A DNA stretch of 64,000 nucleotides, taken from Lates calcarifer. Its lineage: Eukaryota; Chordata; Actinopteri; Centropomidae. This document shows positions 12,937-26,300 of this stretch, in pieces. The DNA lies in assembly GCF_001640805.2 (NCBI RefSeq), contig NC_066842.1, positions 24,513,598-24,577,597 on the forward strand. Reading direction: 5' to 3'. The notes under the pieces were generated by a model. That model was given only the letters and a program-made list of their open reading frames with translations, had not been told where the DNA came from and ran no database searches. Each line of letters begins with the position of its first letter. The stretch's first letter is position 1. Made by a program: the position numbers and the translations under genes.

Positions 12937-13434
12937 GAACAAAGCTCGCTGACCTCCACAAGGCCTGTCTGAAGCAGAGGCCTGTACTGGATTTAACTCT
13001 GGAAGTAACGCGAGAGCCTACTAAAGGATTTAAGACATGTGGCTTAAGACAAAGCAATCATCTTAAATCAGCCATCTTGCAATTGTCTGTTTTCACACAG
13101 ACACATGCAGTCACACCCATACATACCTGTAGTGTTTGTAGATTGGGTTAGATGTGTGTTGGAATTTTTGTTATTTGTCAAATAAACACTTTTGAATATT
13201 GTGCTGATGTTTAATGTTGTACAGAAGTGAATATTGCCAACCTCTGCGCTGCAGAACTCCAAATTCTTCAGCTTTTACTACTACTGAATTTTGGTTGTAG
13301 TTATTAAATTAATTATTAATCAAGGTTCCAAATTGATAGTTAGTATACTTTATGTGACTGATTAAGCGAATAGGCTATCAGCTCCTGTTTTCCCTGATGG
13401 TACCTCAGATATTGGATTTAATGCAAATTATTTT

Positions 13435-13682
13435 ACATGTTCTCCCTGTGCCTGCGTGGGTTCTCTGTGGGTACTCTGGCTTCCTCCCACTGTCTGAAGA
13501 CATGCAGTTTAGGTTAATTTGCTAATTGGCTCCAAATTGCCTGTAGGTTTGTAATGTGAGAGTGAATGTTGTCTGTGTTTTCTGTCAGCCCTGTGATAGA
13601 CTGACAATCTGTCCAGGTTGCGTTTAGCTCCAGCTCCCTGTGACCCTCAAAGGACAAGTACTATAAATAATGGATAGATGGT
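13435..13682 (-). repeat. second copy of the dispersed repeat, inverted
   Basis: On the minus strand it matches 12430-12610 (CTGCATGTCTTCAGACAGTG, then GGGAGGAAGCC). On the plus strand it ends in AATGGATAGATGG. Confidence 0.6.
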
Positions 13683-16600
13683 TAAGTGTAACAAGATGAT
13701 GCATTTCCCACCCAGAGCCATGATGCAGCAAAGCATCTATAACTGAGTCTGACAAATGCCTTCATAAAACCTAGGGCTCTGATTCCATGACTGGGGCAGC
13801 TAACTGCACTCTAACAGTTTTCCTGTCCTTGGGATAATGATATAAACTCTCAGTCACTCTCATTTGCTCTATATGCATCTCACTGGTAACATCACTTGGA
13901 AACCTGTCAGGGGACGAGAAAGTTTTAAACTTTATGGAGGCAGTCTACGTATCTTGTTCATGAGTGAGATCAACAGGTGGCTGGCGCAGCATCAACAACA
14001 TTGCACTGGACCTTGGTGGTGATGAGGGAGCTAAGCCAGAAGACAAAGCTTACAATGTACCAGTTGATATATGTTCTAAACCTCATCTGTCGTCATGAAC
14101 TTTGAGTAAAGACGGAAAGAATAAAATTACAAATTCAAACAGCCGAAATGACGTTCCTCCATAAGGTGGCTGGGTTCATTTTTACTACCTTGCCTAACCT
14201 CCTGCCACTGTGAACCAACTCCTAATAAGCAGCCGAAAATGGATGGATAGAAATGTCCCCTTATTCTGTGGAGTGGTAACCACTTGCAATCATCAGTTTC
14301 CCCAGCAAATGGATGTACAGTTCTTTTCAACTCCACTCAGTATGTAAAAGTAACAGGAAAAGCTGATTATTACAGTTAATGATATCCTGATTGTCTATGA
14401 TAAAAGAGGAATTACAAAAAACAACACATGGAAACACATCACTAACCATAGCCATAGGATGGCAACAGGGAAGATGAGGAAATAACTGTCCAGTCAGAGC
14501 TCTAAACACACCTGCAAGCTTCAAGCTGATGAGGCAAAAAAGTGTGCCACTTTGACTTTATATGAACAGAGGGTTAGTGGCCATGAAACACTGTTGGTTA
14601 ATTATGAAACTACTGTAGCATCAGTTCTGTGCTCTCAGATTAGCTTGTTGAGATAACTATGCAGATCCTCTCACCTGAATTTATTTAATGTGGATTCCAG
14701 TCTAATGAGTATGTATTATACAGCGGGAAATGACTGCTAAAATATCCTGAAAGCAGCATACATCTGGATCTCTGGTGAGATGACACTCTTCATAATAAGA
14801 AGACTTAAGGAGGACTGCCAGGGAAGCAGTGCCAAAACATCCTTGTCATTTTGGCATCTCACTTGTATTTTGCCAGAAACCATCTCTCTGAGACAGTATC
14901 GAGCTGATTATGTGGGGCCATGCCTGGCTGCAAAAAGGGCTTAATTAAATCAGTTTGCGGGTGGATGATTTGAAAAGGCCTCTGTGTTGACAAGTGTTTG
15001 CTCTGATGGAAAGGATGAGAGCTGTGGCCCCCTGTGCTGCAAGCTAATCGGACAATCAGCTCAGATGAATGGCCAATGAAAGCTGGGCAGCACAGGTTGG
15101 ACAATGGTCTAAAATGCCAATACTTATTTCAAGTATTTGATTCATTCATTCGTTTCATTATCTTTTGGCTCATCTTATAAGATTTGCTGTACAAAACAGA
15201 CTTAATGTTACATGAAAATAAAACAGCAATGCTTTAGACAGCTCTCCTACATCTTTGAGTTTTCAGTGAAGTTGCTGTTTTATCAGTGAAGCACTTTTAG
15301 AAAAGATTTTTCACTCTAACCTGCAGCACCATCACACTTACAAGACATTTTTCTTTGTAAACTGCTGCACCTCACAAATAGGCGAGATAAAAACCCTGTC
15401 ATTCTAAATGGCAATGCTACCAGGAAGACAAGGCTTTCTATGTGGAAATGTTGGAATGAAAGTGAAGGTCTTGCTGGGCCTCAGGAAAAGACCAGGGTTC
15501 AAGTAATGTTTGATAGCGTCCTTGGGCTGGAACAGGTAATTATTAAGGCTGTCTGTAAAAGCAAAAAGATGACTGAAGAACTTTATGTTATTATCTGTAA
15601 AAAGTCAAGGTAAACAGAGGAGGTGATCTCAGATGCATATTCCAGAGTTTCAGATAAAAGACCACCTATTCTGGTTTGTCTCTAAACGCTGTATCATTTT
15701 ACATCCAAGTGAAAAGGTCATGGAGAACAATTAATGGACCCTGCAAGTTGGATACAATCAAGTACTGGTTAAACCTGGGTTGATTTCCATAGGAAAAGCA
15801 TACAGATTTGATGTTTGGTTGCAAAAATAATGTATTACATTCTTTTCCATTAACTAGTTATAAAATGGCAGCACGTGCCACAGAAGCATTAAACAACAAT
15901 GCGTAGATACAGTAAGAGAAGGATAAATAATGAAGGATCTGTTTATCATTAATCCATTATAGAAATCTAAAACCATTGGCCCAAACAGTAACTTTATTAA
16001 ACAAGTAAGAGTCTACAGCCACACTGAGCCTGTCTTCAGCCACAGCAGTGCTGTGAGCTAGATGCATGCTAACTTGCTCATAATAACAACGATAACATGC
16101 TGACCTTCTTTACATGGTAACATTCTTACCATACTAACATTTACAAACACGAAGTAAAGCTGAGGCTGATGGGAATGCCATTACTTTTACAGGTGTTTGT
16201 TCATAAACCAAATCAAAATTATGATCTGATGGTCAAAATTTCAGTGCAGCATCACGCATCCAGTTGTTGTCAAGATATTTCACTAAAAAGAAAAAAAGTC
16301 CCTCTAACAGTGGTGCTACAGGAAAAGTCATGGGATCACTCAAATCAGTAGGCTCCATCCAGTGGGAAGCCATTAATATCTTTACAAAATTTCATGACAC
16401 CAAATAGTTGTTAAGATGCAGTCTTTGAGCCTGTACCAGTGTAGTGGACTAACTAACTGACCATCCAATCATCCACCATCCTTAGAGTCATAAAATCATT
16501 AAAAATGAACATCTTCAGTGATGGTTCCTGTGCGTTAATGACTAAATATATGGAGAGACAAAATAGTTGTAAAAAATGATCTCACAAATTATACACAATT

Positions 16601-18769
16601 ATATTTTAGCTTGTAAAATGATTTTTTTTAATAATTATAAATAATAATTACAGTGCAGTGATTCAATAGTTCACCTCAGTTTGACTTGTCTCACTACTTG
16701 TTAATCAGTGCAACAGCAGCACCACTCACACAGCATTAGTCAGTGGCAATTGAGAAGATAGCTCAGTTACCCAGAGCACACCACCCATTGGCCTTTAAGA
16801 GCTTTAAACAGTCTAAGAACAGGGTATTTTGTAGGATCTAAGAAAGAATAGATCAAATGCACTTTTAGTGACTTAAACTTCCACTTAAACAGGGCACATA
16901 CAGACAGGTGACAAACTGAGGGACAACCCTGAACAAAGAAATGGAATGAATGCTTAGATACATAGAGTAAATATAATATGATCTATATCAAGACACATTA
17001 AAGCTGTTTTTAAGACTTGTGGTGAAATAATGCCTTACTAAGACATTTGGTTTTACATTGCATTTGTCACCTGTAGATGTCATTTGTAGAAAAAAATCCT
17101 CATTCCATTTCCTCAATTTGCTCCCATGCTGCTCAATTGTATATGCCCTTTGTATGTGCTGTCAACATGGGGAACTCTACTTTCTGTGCTGAGCAAGATA
17201 GAGAGATAGATGTTCCTTATTGTCTCATGAGTGATGGGTAATGGATGGCAAATTTGTATTCACAATCCGTACCAGTGTTATTCACGTAAGTCAGCTCCTT
17301 CTTTGACAAGCTAGCAGCAAGACATTTTTTCATGGAGAACCACCCCACGCTGAATCCAAAATATTTCTACCAATGGTTTGGATTCCAACATAATCCTGTG
17401 GTTGGTTTCATTTAATCTCCAGTTTTCAAATTTCTGCTCTAGAAGATAATCTATTTTGTTGCCAACTACAAGCAAATGATAACAACAGTACTTGGCAAAT
17501 AGCCAGTCAAATTGCAGTGAACCAGTGGCAGTCAGCGAAATAGGCTGATGCACAGCAGCAGAAAGAAAAGACGGGTTTCAGCCCTGTTGATATGATATCT
17601 ATGTGTATTCATAATAACAAGACAAAGACTCAATTTCTCAATTCCCTTGTTATCTTGCCCACCTAGGAAAAGCCACGAGGGCATTTCAAAAGGAAGACTA
17701 CATGTGTGCTCCTATGTGATTCATTGGCAATCAGCCAAGTTTGACATCAGATTTGTTCCATCCACTTTGGGCCTGTATATTGTTGTAGAAAAGTGATTAT
17801 TCCAAAATTATATAAAATTGTAAGTTACTCAATGCCACTGAAATCACAAATATTCTCATTACGTTTAACATCTCGGGGAGTGAATTGACTGAAAGACTCC
17901 AAACAAGCAGGTAGCAATTCACTATGTCAGAAAGATGTGCCATTATTAAGGTCCATAAGTACGGTAAAAATCAGTACCACTTGAACTTGTCAGTTTGTCC
18001 AGTTGATTAGCTATTCTATATTTCAAGTCTATAAGTGTTGTTCTCCAGAACAATCCGTAGGGGGTGATGGGCACATCATATTGATATTCATGTAACCACC
18101 CTGCCTGATGTATGACTGAGCGAGGAAGACTTGTTGCACCTCAATAAATAAAATACAGAACAAATATACAAGCTTTTAAACCTGCTTAACACTAGTAGAC
18201 ATGTTACAGAGCACAATGAGTAAAGTCCATGAGCATGAGTGCTTGAGTTTATAGTTGATAATTAATGACTCTCTTCTCAGTATGTCTTCATCACCACTCA
18301 GAGATATAGCCCAGTTTTCCCATTAATCTCTTAAATGGTTCCTGCTTGATGTTAAATATATCAAACCAAACATTCTAACTCCTGTTTGAGTGATTAACTA
18401 CTCTCAAATTAAATTTAGCTCTGAAATAATCTGCATATTTTTTACAATTTAGATTTCAAATTGAAATATCATTCAATAAATCAAAGAGATTTGCAGAGGC
18501 GCTTTTATGAAAAGTGATGACAGCTGTACTTTTGTTAATGTGGTGGCCTAAAATTGGACTCTTGGGAATTGCAGGGAACTTTGTGCTGAGTCTCCCAGCC
18601 AGATACTGTAGAGTAATTTGTGGAGCTGAGACAGAAAGCACTTGATTTGCATTGGACCTGAATGACATTGCTATGCTGCTATATTTGACTTCCTGGCATA
18701 GGCACATTATAGATCAGCAGTGAAAAGTGGTAAGATTTTTTTTTTTTTACATTAAGTAATTATTTGTGG
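13683..18769. other. intergenic DNA, nothing recognised
   Basis: AT-rich single-copy-looking sequence. The open frames are short, lack domain-like composition, and show no flanking splice signals that would support exons. A short stretch near 14130-14330 (minus-strand frame with GVGSQWQEVRQ, next to AATGGATGGATAG) may be decayed repeat sequence. Confidence 0.5.
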
Positions 18770-19020
18770 TTCTTTCACAAAAAGTGAAACAACCACAAAG
18801 AAGCACAAAAGACTGCAGTGACGTAACATGACCATAAAGTGACACAGAATAACAGAGATGTGGAGTGACCACTAAGGAATGCAAACTGTACACAAAGTAA
18901 TGTAAGCAATCACAAAACAATGTAAAATGGCTACAAGAAGATGCAAAATGTCCACAAAATAATCCAAAACAACAACAAAATTATGCAAAACAACTAAAGA
19001 GTTGCAAAATCACTACAAAG
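18770..19020. repeat. degenerate short-period tandem repeat
   Basis: Loosely repeated units of roughly 20 bp, variants of ACCACAAAGAAGCACAAAA and TACAAGAAGATGCAAAATG, recur about a dozen times. No coding potential is visible. Confidence 0.7.
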
Positions 19021-20249
19021 TTGTGTTTTCATGTCTGTTCATGACTATAGGCTATTTTGAGTTACAAAACTGCCATAATTTCTTATCTATATAGTTTCAT
19101 TTGTTTATTTAGCATTCATTTAATTCACTAAATAAATTGCCAATAACAAGGCCTTTGAATATGAACACGTTTTTACTCATTTTACAAATGTGCCCACCTT
19201 CTTAGAATCTATGCCTCAGTCTGGCTGCCCCAACTCTCTAAACCCACCCATGACTAGAATTCAGTGTTTTCTTATGGCTTTAAATGTACTTGTCTTTTCA
19301 GCAAACCTAAAATTCAGAAAATAATGTAATTTATATTGTTGATTTTATATCTCTCAGAGTATGTGCCAATACTGCCATACATAGTGCTGTGAATAATCTG
19401 AATACTTCTTCCATCACTGAATGTCACACAGTAACACAAACAAACTGATTTAGGCAGCTATACTCAGCGATGTTCTGCAAGGTAAAATAACTGTTTTACC
19501 ATCCCATTCTCAAGAATGCAGTATCTCAGTAACACCATGAGGGAATTTCCTCAAATTTGGTACAAACTTTCACTTGGCCCCAAGAATGGAAATGATTAGA
19601 TTTTGGTGATCAAAGGTCAAAGATCAAGGTCACTGTGACTGACTCAGTGGCTCAAGTAACTGAGTTAGTGATAACTCAGTAGCTTAAGAATCATGCTAAT
19701 TAACTGCTGGACTGCACAAAACTGTGAGGCAGTAATATAGTTGTCATTGGAGTCTAACACTGATATATAGCAATGTTTGTGGTTAAACAAAAATGATTTT
19801 ACTCTTTAAGAAAAAAGGGTCTATCGCTGTGTCCATAACACTGTTAGACACTTATAGAGTCTGTCAGTGTCAGAAACAAGCACTTGAGTGGATGTGCTTT
19901 CACAGTGACTATTACCCAGTTTGAATTCATTGCAGCAGTTTTTTATGGTTGCCAGATACACTGTTCTTACTGCACCAGTGCCATGGGATAGGATATTATG
20001 GGATATATGGGATAATAAAAATTATTTATATTTTTAAAAATAATTTAAATCCCAAAATCCTATTGCCTTGAGTCACTGTGTATTCATCCCAGTACATACA
20101 GTAGGCTTGAGTACATTCAAGCACAAAAGCCATAAAAGTAGCCATACATGCTAACAGGGTGTCCAGCCCTACTACACACACAAAGGACATGGATGTGTGA
20201 ACCAAATTTCATGGCAACTCATCTAATGATTGTTGACACGTGTAACTAA

Positions 20250-21000
20250 ATAAAATAAAAGTATGTGTACCCTTTGGAATGACTTGTTTCATTGCATTGG
20301 TTGGTCATAAAATGTGATCTAATCTTCTGAGTCTTTATTTAACATGCCCATTAAACATTCAAAAAGTAAGTGAACCCTTGGAATTAACAGTGGCTTGAAC
20401 CTCCTTTGGCAAAAACAACAACAACAACCTCAAAGATGTACTTCTGGTAGCTGTGGATCAGACCTGCACAAAGTTCTGGAGGTACTTTAGACTATTTTTC
20501 CTCACAGAACTGCTGCAGCTCAGCCATTTACTTAAGATCCCTGATGTAAATGGCTGTCTTGAAGTAATTCAACAATATTTCTGTTTGGTTAAAGACTGGG
20601 TGATGAGACTTTCTTTGTTTAAAGTCATTCTGTAGGAGATTCACCTTGATATTTGGGGCCATTGTCCTGGTGCATCTTCCAGCGTCTACGACAGCGGACA
20701 GCCACCCTGACATATTCATATTCCCTTCAATGATTGCAAGCTGTCCATGCCCAGAATTAGCAAACCAACTCCAAATCATGAGGCTTCCTACACCCCTCTT
20801 CACCATTGGAATGATATTTTCATGTTGGCATGCAGTGCTTTTTTTACACTATACATATGTTCTTCCCAGACAATGCAGCCTTAATTTTATCAGTCAAGCG
20901 TTGCATCATCAAGGGCTCTTCAGGCATGCAGCAATGTTTCTTTTGGAGAGCAGTGGCATCTGACTCCAATTTGCTTTTGTTGTTGTCATTAGTCTAGGGG
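20250..21000 (-). pseudogene. decayed Tc1/mariner-like transposase copy
   Basis: On the minus strand, 20806-20700 reads VKRGVGSLMIWSWFANSGHG followed by QLAIIEGNMN, which matches the Tc1-type core (GGGS-MVWGCF-GQL-IEG). Downstream, the frame contains QNDFKQ, HPV and LLNYF-like remnants in place of the second catalytic region. The reading frame is broken several times and no complete DDE triad survives. The element ends are not clear. Inactive. Confidence 0.55.
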
Positions 21001-21314
21001 TCCATATATTTTTACGACCATGTAATGTTGAATGATGCATTCAATATGGACAAAACAATACAATGATGTGTGTGTTATTAGTTGAAATAGACTGTGTTTG
21101 TGCTTAACCAGAACCAGGATTTCAATTCCCAACATTCAACTCTAGCTTTCACCCTCTGTTACTATATTCCTCACACTACTCCTTTCATTCTCTCCTTTTT
21201 TTCCCCTGTGCCACTGTTTGCACAAGAAAGGTTTATTCCTCTTGAATCTCTTAGAGGCAGACAGCTGACTTTCACGCCTGTCACACCATGAATGTGAATG
21301 TGTATACATTTATC

Positions 21315-21336
21315 TGTGTGTGTGTGTGTGTGTGTG
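21315..21336. repeat. (TG)n microsatellite
   Basis: Eleven TG units. Confidence 0.95.
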
Positions 21337-22149
21337 CAGTGATGGTGAGGCAGGGAATTATAGCTTTCTGAATGTGCATTAGTATGGCTGTGTCATCCCT
21401 CGTGCTTCTCCCCACTAAAGCTGCAGTCTGCTTACCTTTTCTCCATCCTCTACACATTCATCCTCACCTCTAAATCTGCTCTGACATGCTGGCTACAGTG
21501 GATGTAATGCGACTAGTGCCACAGTGGTGGCCATCATAGCCTCTCACCTTTTATAAATCAGGCCTTCATTAGTGCTGCTGTGGTCACCACTTTTCTCAAA
21601 TGTTGTATAGTACAAGTGAGCAGGCAGACTTTAAGAAAAACCTCATTGCTCTCCATTAACTGGTTGCCAAATCATCCTCATCCTCAGCACCCTTTGACAG
21701 CTGAGAGCAAATATAGAATTTTTGTAATAAGATGCTCTAGGGCAGTGCATCACTGGGACTTATCTTCTAGCTTCCATTCCCTCTGCACTGCTAACACTTC
21801 AATTTCACCATCTTTAAGCTCATACCTCAACACAACTATTTCTAACCTCCTACCCTAGCATTACCATCATCTATTTCTGAAACATAACAATTTATAACCA
21901 TCATTGCAATCACAACTATCTGTGACTCTACAAAAAAGACTTCAACATTTCTGCTCTCATGGCACATGACCTTTTAGAATATTGAAAATATTTCAATACT
22001 CACTTTCTGTTCTCCCCATTACCCAAACTGCTTGCAGACAGTAGCACGCTCCTGGGCAATGAGGAGATATCTCCAACTATAAACTAGACTATTTTACCAT
22101 CCACTTGGATCTAAACATGCTCCAAACTACAGGTAAGACATTTGATGTT

Positions 22150-22497
22150 TGAAGAAGAGAGACAGACTCACTCGCTGTGACGCTGTGACGCTACGCTGTG
22201 ATGCTGTGACGCTACCTGTACCGTACGCCGTGATTCTGTGAGATCGACACTTACTCGCTGCTCCGCTTTCTCTCTTTACTTTCTGTCCTATAGTCTTTTG
22301 TTACACATTATTTGCTGCTGCTTTGTACTAATCTATCTTACTTTTGATCGCTGCCTGTGTAGTGATATTTCCTCTGACTTTAGCCTGTTTGTTATTAGTT
22401 TAATTTAGCTTAGCCGTTTGTAGCCTCATTAGCCTAATTTAAATTGTAGCCTCACCTCTCACTCCTACAGCTAACCTAGCTTAAAGTAACTACTACC
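22150..22497 (+). promoter_or_regulatory. LINE 5' UTR with internal promoter potential
   Basis: The stretch between the inferred element start and the ORF1 ATG. It opens with imperfect GCTGTGACGCTGTGACGCTA repeats (about 22176-22240). Non-LTR elements must carry their promoter here (known for the class). No specific motif can be named. Confidence 0.5.
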
Positions 22498-23373
22498 ATG
22501 GCTTGTGTTAGCTGTTCTGTTCTTGAAGACAGGGTGTCTCTGCTAGAGAGACGTGTCCGTCAACTAGAGCAGCTCCTTTCTCCTAGCATTACCTTAGATA
22601 TGAAGGGCACTCCAGATAGCGTTAGCCACGGGCTCGACAGCGAGCCTGTTAGGGCTAGCTTAGCCTCGTCGGCAGTGAGTGCGGAGTTCGTCCCTGTCAG
22701 CCGGCGGAAAGGGGCACGTAAGAGCAAGCAACCGGTTGTGTGGCCTGGTCTGCAGTCGCCTCTCCCGACTGCAAACCGGTTTTCGACTCTTGCTAGCCCC
22801 GTTGGTAGTTCTGTGCGCCCGCGTGTCTCCCCCGCTCCCGCTGACAGGGCTAAACAACGCACTCTAGTCATAGGGGACTCCATCACTCGCAATGTCAGAT
22901 TAGCTTCGCCAGCCAATGTTTACTGCCTACCTGGGGCCAGAGCTTCCGACATTGAGGATAATCTTAGGGTGCTGGCATCACGCAGGGAGAAACAGGGGGC
23001 TCAGGCACACTGCACACCTAGTTATAGCAACATTGTCATTCATGTCGGCACCAATAACATTAGAATGAAGCAGTCTGAGGTCACCAAAGCTAGTTTAGCT
23101 AGGACGTTTGAGTTTGCTAGAAAGATGTGTCGGCATCGATTAGTTGTCTCTGGTCTTTTACCCATGCGGGGTAATGATGAGGTGTACAGTAGATTAACGT
23201 CTCTGAACCGCTGGCTGGCTCGTCACTGTAGTGAGCAGGGATATAGTTTTGTGGATAACTGGCCTTCTTTCTGGGGCTGTCCTGACCTGCTGAAGGCAGA
23301 TGGTCTGCATCCTACTGGAGCAGGCGCTGCTATTTTATCTAGGAATATAGACAGGTGTTTACGTCGGGTTTGA
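22498..23373 (+). CDS. LINE ORF1: coiled coil plus SGNH esterase
   Basis: A 291-residue protein. Residues 8-28 (LEDRVSLLERRVRQLEQLL) are heptad-like and should form a coiled coil for oligomerisation. Two cysteines (CVSC) precede it. Residues 31-120 are a basic, Ser/Pro-rich linker. Residues 121-291 are an SGNH/GDSL hydrolase: block I GDS (S128), block II glycine (G146 in LPGA), block III GTN (N186), and block V DGLH (D268, H271). All four SGNH catalytic residues are present. Such esterase domains are known in ORF1 of CR1-type LINEs, where they are thought to help RNP or membrane handling. The ATG at 22498 is preceded by ACTACC, and the frame is uninterrupted. It ends with TGA at 23371-23373, inside the ORF2 open frame. 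Confidence 0.9.
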   Translation: MACVSCSVLEDRVSLLERRVRQLEQLLSPSITLDMKGTPDSVSHGLDSEPVRASLASSAVSAEFVPVSRRKGARKSKQPVVWPGLQSPLPTANRFSTLASPVGSSVRPRVSPAPADRAKQRTLVIGDSITRNVRLASPANVYCLPGARASDIEDNLRVLASRREKQGAQAHCTPSYSNIVIHVGTNNIRMKQSEVTKASLARTFEFARKMCRHRLVVSGLLPMRGNDEVYSRLTSLNRWLARHCSEQGYSFVDNWPSFWGCPDLLKADGLHPTGAGAAILSRNIDRCLRRV

Positions 23374-23386
23374 CAGTAAGACACTA

Positions 23387-26300
23387 GTGATCGGCAGGTC
23401 GCAGGTGAGTAGAGAACCTGCTAGGTCTTTAGGTGGTGCGGTTTTGGAGTCCACGAGCTTAGATAGCTTAGATGATGAATCTAACCAGGATAATTTGCAG
23501 ACTTTAGATGCTCAGACTGATAGCCTGATCTACTGCATTGAGACTGTCTCCATTCCCCGCCATACTATCCACAAGTTTCCTAAGTTTCTAAACCACCATG
23601 TACAAAACACCACTCCTGCCACTGGTGACAGTGCTAGGTCCCATAATGTACTGAATAAAAGGCCACTTAAATTTCCTAACAGAAACACTAGATGCCTCAT
23701 TCCTATTAATACTTCATCTATAGGTACCTTGCCACACCAGGCTGCTACCAGCAGCTCCAGGCTCAATATGATCCTCAAATTTGGCTTCATAAATATTAGA
23801 TCACTTTCTACCAAGGCATTATTGATAAATGACTTGATTCTTGAACATAATCTGGATATGGTTGGTCTATGTGAAACATGGCTTAAACCAGATTTGTTCC
23901 TGCCTTTAAATGAAGCTTCCCCACCTGAGTATGCCAACGCACATGTTGCTCGGGCTACGAAAAAAGGTGGGGGCGTCGCTTTAATTTATAAGTCTTTCTT
24001 TGGTCTAACCTCAGCTCTTAATGTCACTTTTAACTCCTTCGAGGCTGTAGTATTGAAACCTTCTCCAGTAGCTTCCGATCCCCATGACCAGGGAAATAGA
24101 TTGCAACCACTCAACCTTGTGGTACTTTACAGACCACCTGGCCCCTACTCACAGTTTTTAGATGAATTTGGAAATTTTTTATCATGTCTTGTCACATATA
24201 GTGATGATATCCTAATTATGGGTGACTTTAACATTCACCTAAATAAGGCCTCTGATCCTTTAAATATAGCTTTTTTGGCACTTATTGATACTTTCGGGTT
24301 CACACAGTCTGTACATGAACCCACTCACTGTGGTGGTAACACTCTAGACCTGATTCTTTCCCGTGGGATTGAGGTGTCTAATCTGACCATCTCTCCTGTC
24401 ACATCGGTTATCTCCGATCATTTTCTTATCAAATTTGATGCAACTCTAGTCTGTCCCCCTAAAATTGTCTCTAATATATCTTCCACCAGACACATAGGTC
24501 CCGCAACTTTAACTGTTCTTAGTGAACAACTACCAGAGGTCCTGGCCCCTTTTACGACAGCAATTGGTTCTGTTGATAACTGTACCAGGGACTTGAATAC
24601 AACCTTGTCTAGTCGCCTTGATTCAGTTGCACCTCTCACCACTAAAATTAAACAGCCAAAGAGGTCCACTCCCTGGTTCACAGACGACACACGTGCTCTG
24701 AAGCAGGCCTGTCGGAAATTAGAGCGCAAATGGCGCAAATCCAAATCAGAAGCTCTGTATCTCCAGTGGCACCAGGGTGTTCTGGAATATAAGCGTGCAC
24801 TGTCTACTGCCAGAGCAGCATATTTTTCAAATTTAATCAATAGCAATAAACATAATCCTAGATTTCTTTTTGACACTGTAGCTAAACTCACTAAAAAGCA
24901 GCCGCCTCCTAGCTGCTCGCCCTTTACTGCCTGTGAGTTTCAGAATTTTTTCTGCAGTAAAATTGATGAGATTAGATTAAAAATCAGTTCAGTTTCTCCA
25001 GCATCTGCTGCAGAACCGGCTGTCCATCATATTGAGTCTCAGAGAGTTTCTGCTCTGATGAATTTTGACATTATATGTCTTGATTCATTATCTAAGATAG
25101 TACTAGCTTCTAAACCCACCACTTGCCTTTTTGACCCTTTACCGGGTAAACTTTCCAAAGATCTCTGGCCAGTCTTGGGCCCTGCAGTGCTGAATATTGT
25201 GAATCTATCGTTGACGACTGGCACTGTTCCTTCTAGCTTTAAAACAGCTGTGGTTAAACCTTTACTTAAGAAACCACACCTTGATCCTGGGTCTTTAGGT
25301 AACTATCGGCCTGTCTCAAATCTCCCATTCTTCTCTAAAATACTAGAAAAAGTGGTGTATCAGCAGCTTTCAGCTCATTTAGCTGATAATAATCTATTTG
25401 AACCGTATCAGTCTGCTTTTAGGGCCTTTCACTCTACTGAAACAGCACTTGCTAAAGTAGTAAATGATCTGCTACTCTCTCTAGATTCAGATTCCACCTC
25501 TATGCTCATATTACTTGATCTTAGTGCAGCCTTTGATACTGTAGATCACCGTATACTCATGGACCGATTGGAAAATAGATTTGGAATCTCTGGCGTGGCC
25601 CTCAGCTGGTTAAAATCTTACTTATCTGACAGAACTCAGTGTGTCTCTTGTAATAACACCATATCAGCCTTCTCTGATGTGAAATATGGAGTACCCCAGG
25701 GTTCTGTTCTTGGCCCCCTGCTTTTCTCTCTATATATTTCTCCTCTTGGCCAAATTATTCGGAGTCATGGAATTAATTTTCACTGTTATGCTGATGATAC
25801 CCAGCTATATGTGCCTATAAAGGCTGATAATGCCTCTCAAATTAGGGAATTAGAGATCTGCTTGTCATCTGTTAAAAGCTGGATGTCTCAAAACTTCCTG
25901 CTTCTTAATTCAGACAAAACAGAAATGCTGGTTATTGGCCCAGCACGATATAGACACCAGTTCGATCATGTAACTATATCCCTTGACAGCTGTGTTATCT
26001 CTCAAAGTACAACAGCCAAAAATCTGGGTGTCACACTTGATCGTACTCTTTCCTTTGATCAGCATATTAAAGACATTACAAAGACCGCCTTTTTTCACCT
26101 ACGCAATATAGCTAGGATTCGGTCTTTTCTCTCCATGGCAGACGCTGAAATTCTAGTCCATGCCTTTGTTTCCTCTAGACTGGATTATTGTAATGTTTTG
26201 CTTTCAGGACTACCGCGTACTAGCACTAAAAGTCTGCAAATGGTTCAGAATGCTGCAGCTAGAATGCTGACCAAATCGAGAAGGTTTGACCATATTACCC

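Noticed and set aside
19985..20065. AT-rich hairpin (GGATATTATGGGAT / ATCCCAAAATCC) considered as a transposon
   Set aside because: Imperfect stem without a target duplication; most likely a chance or old palindrome.
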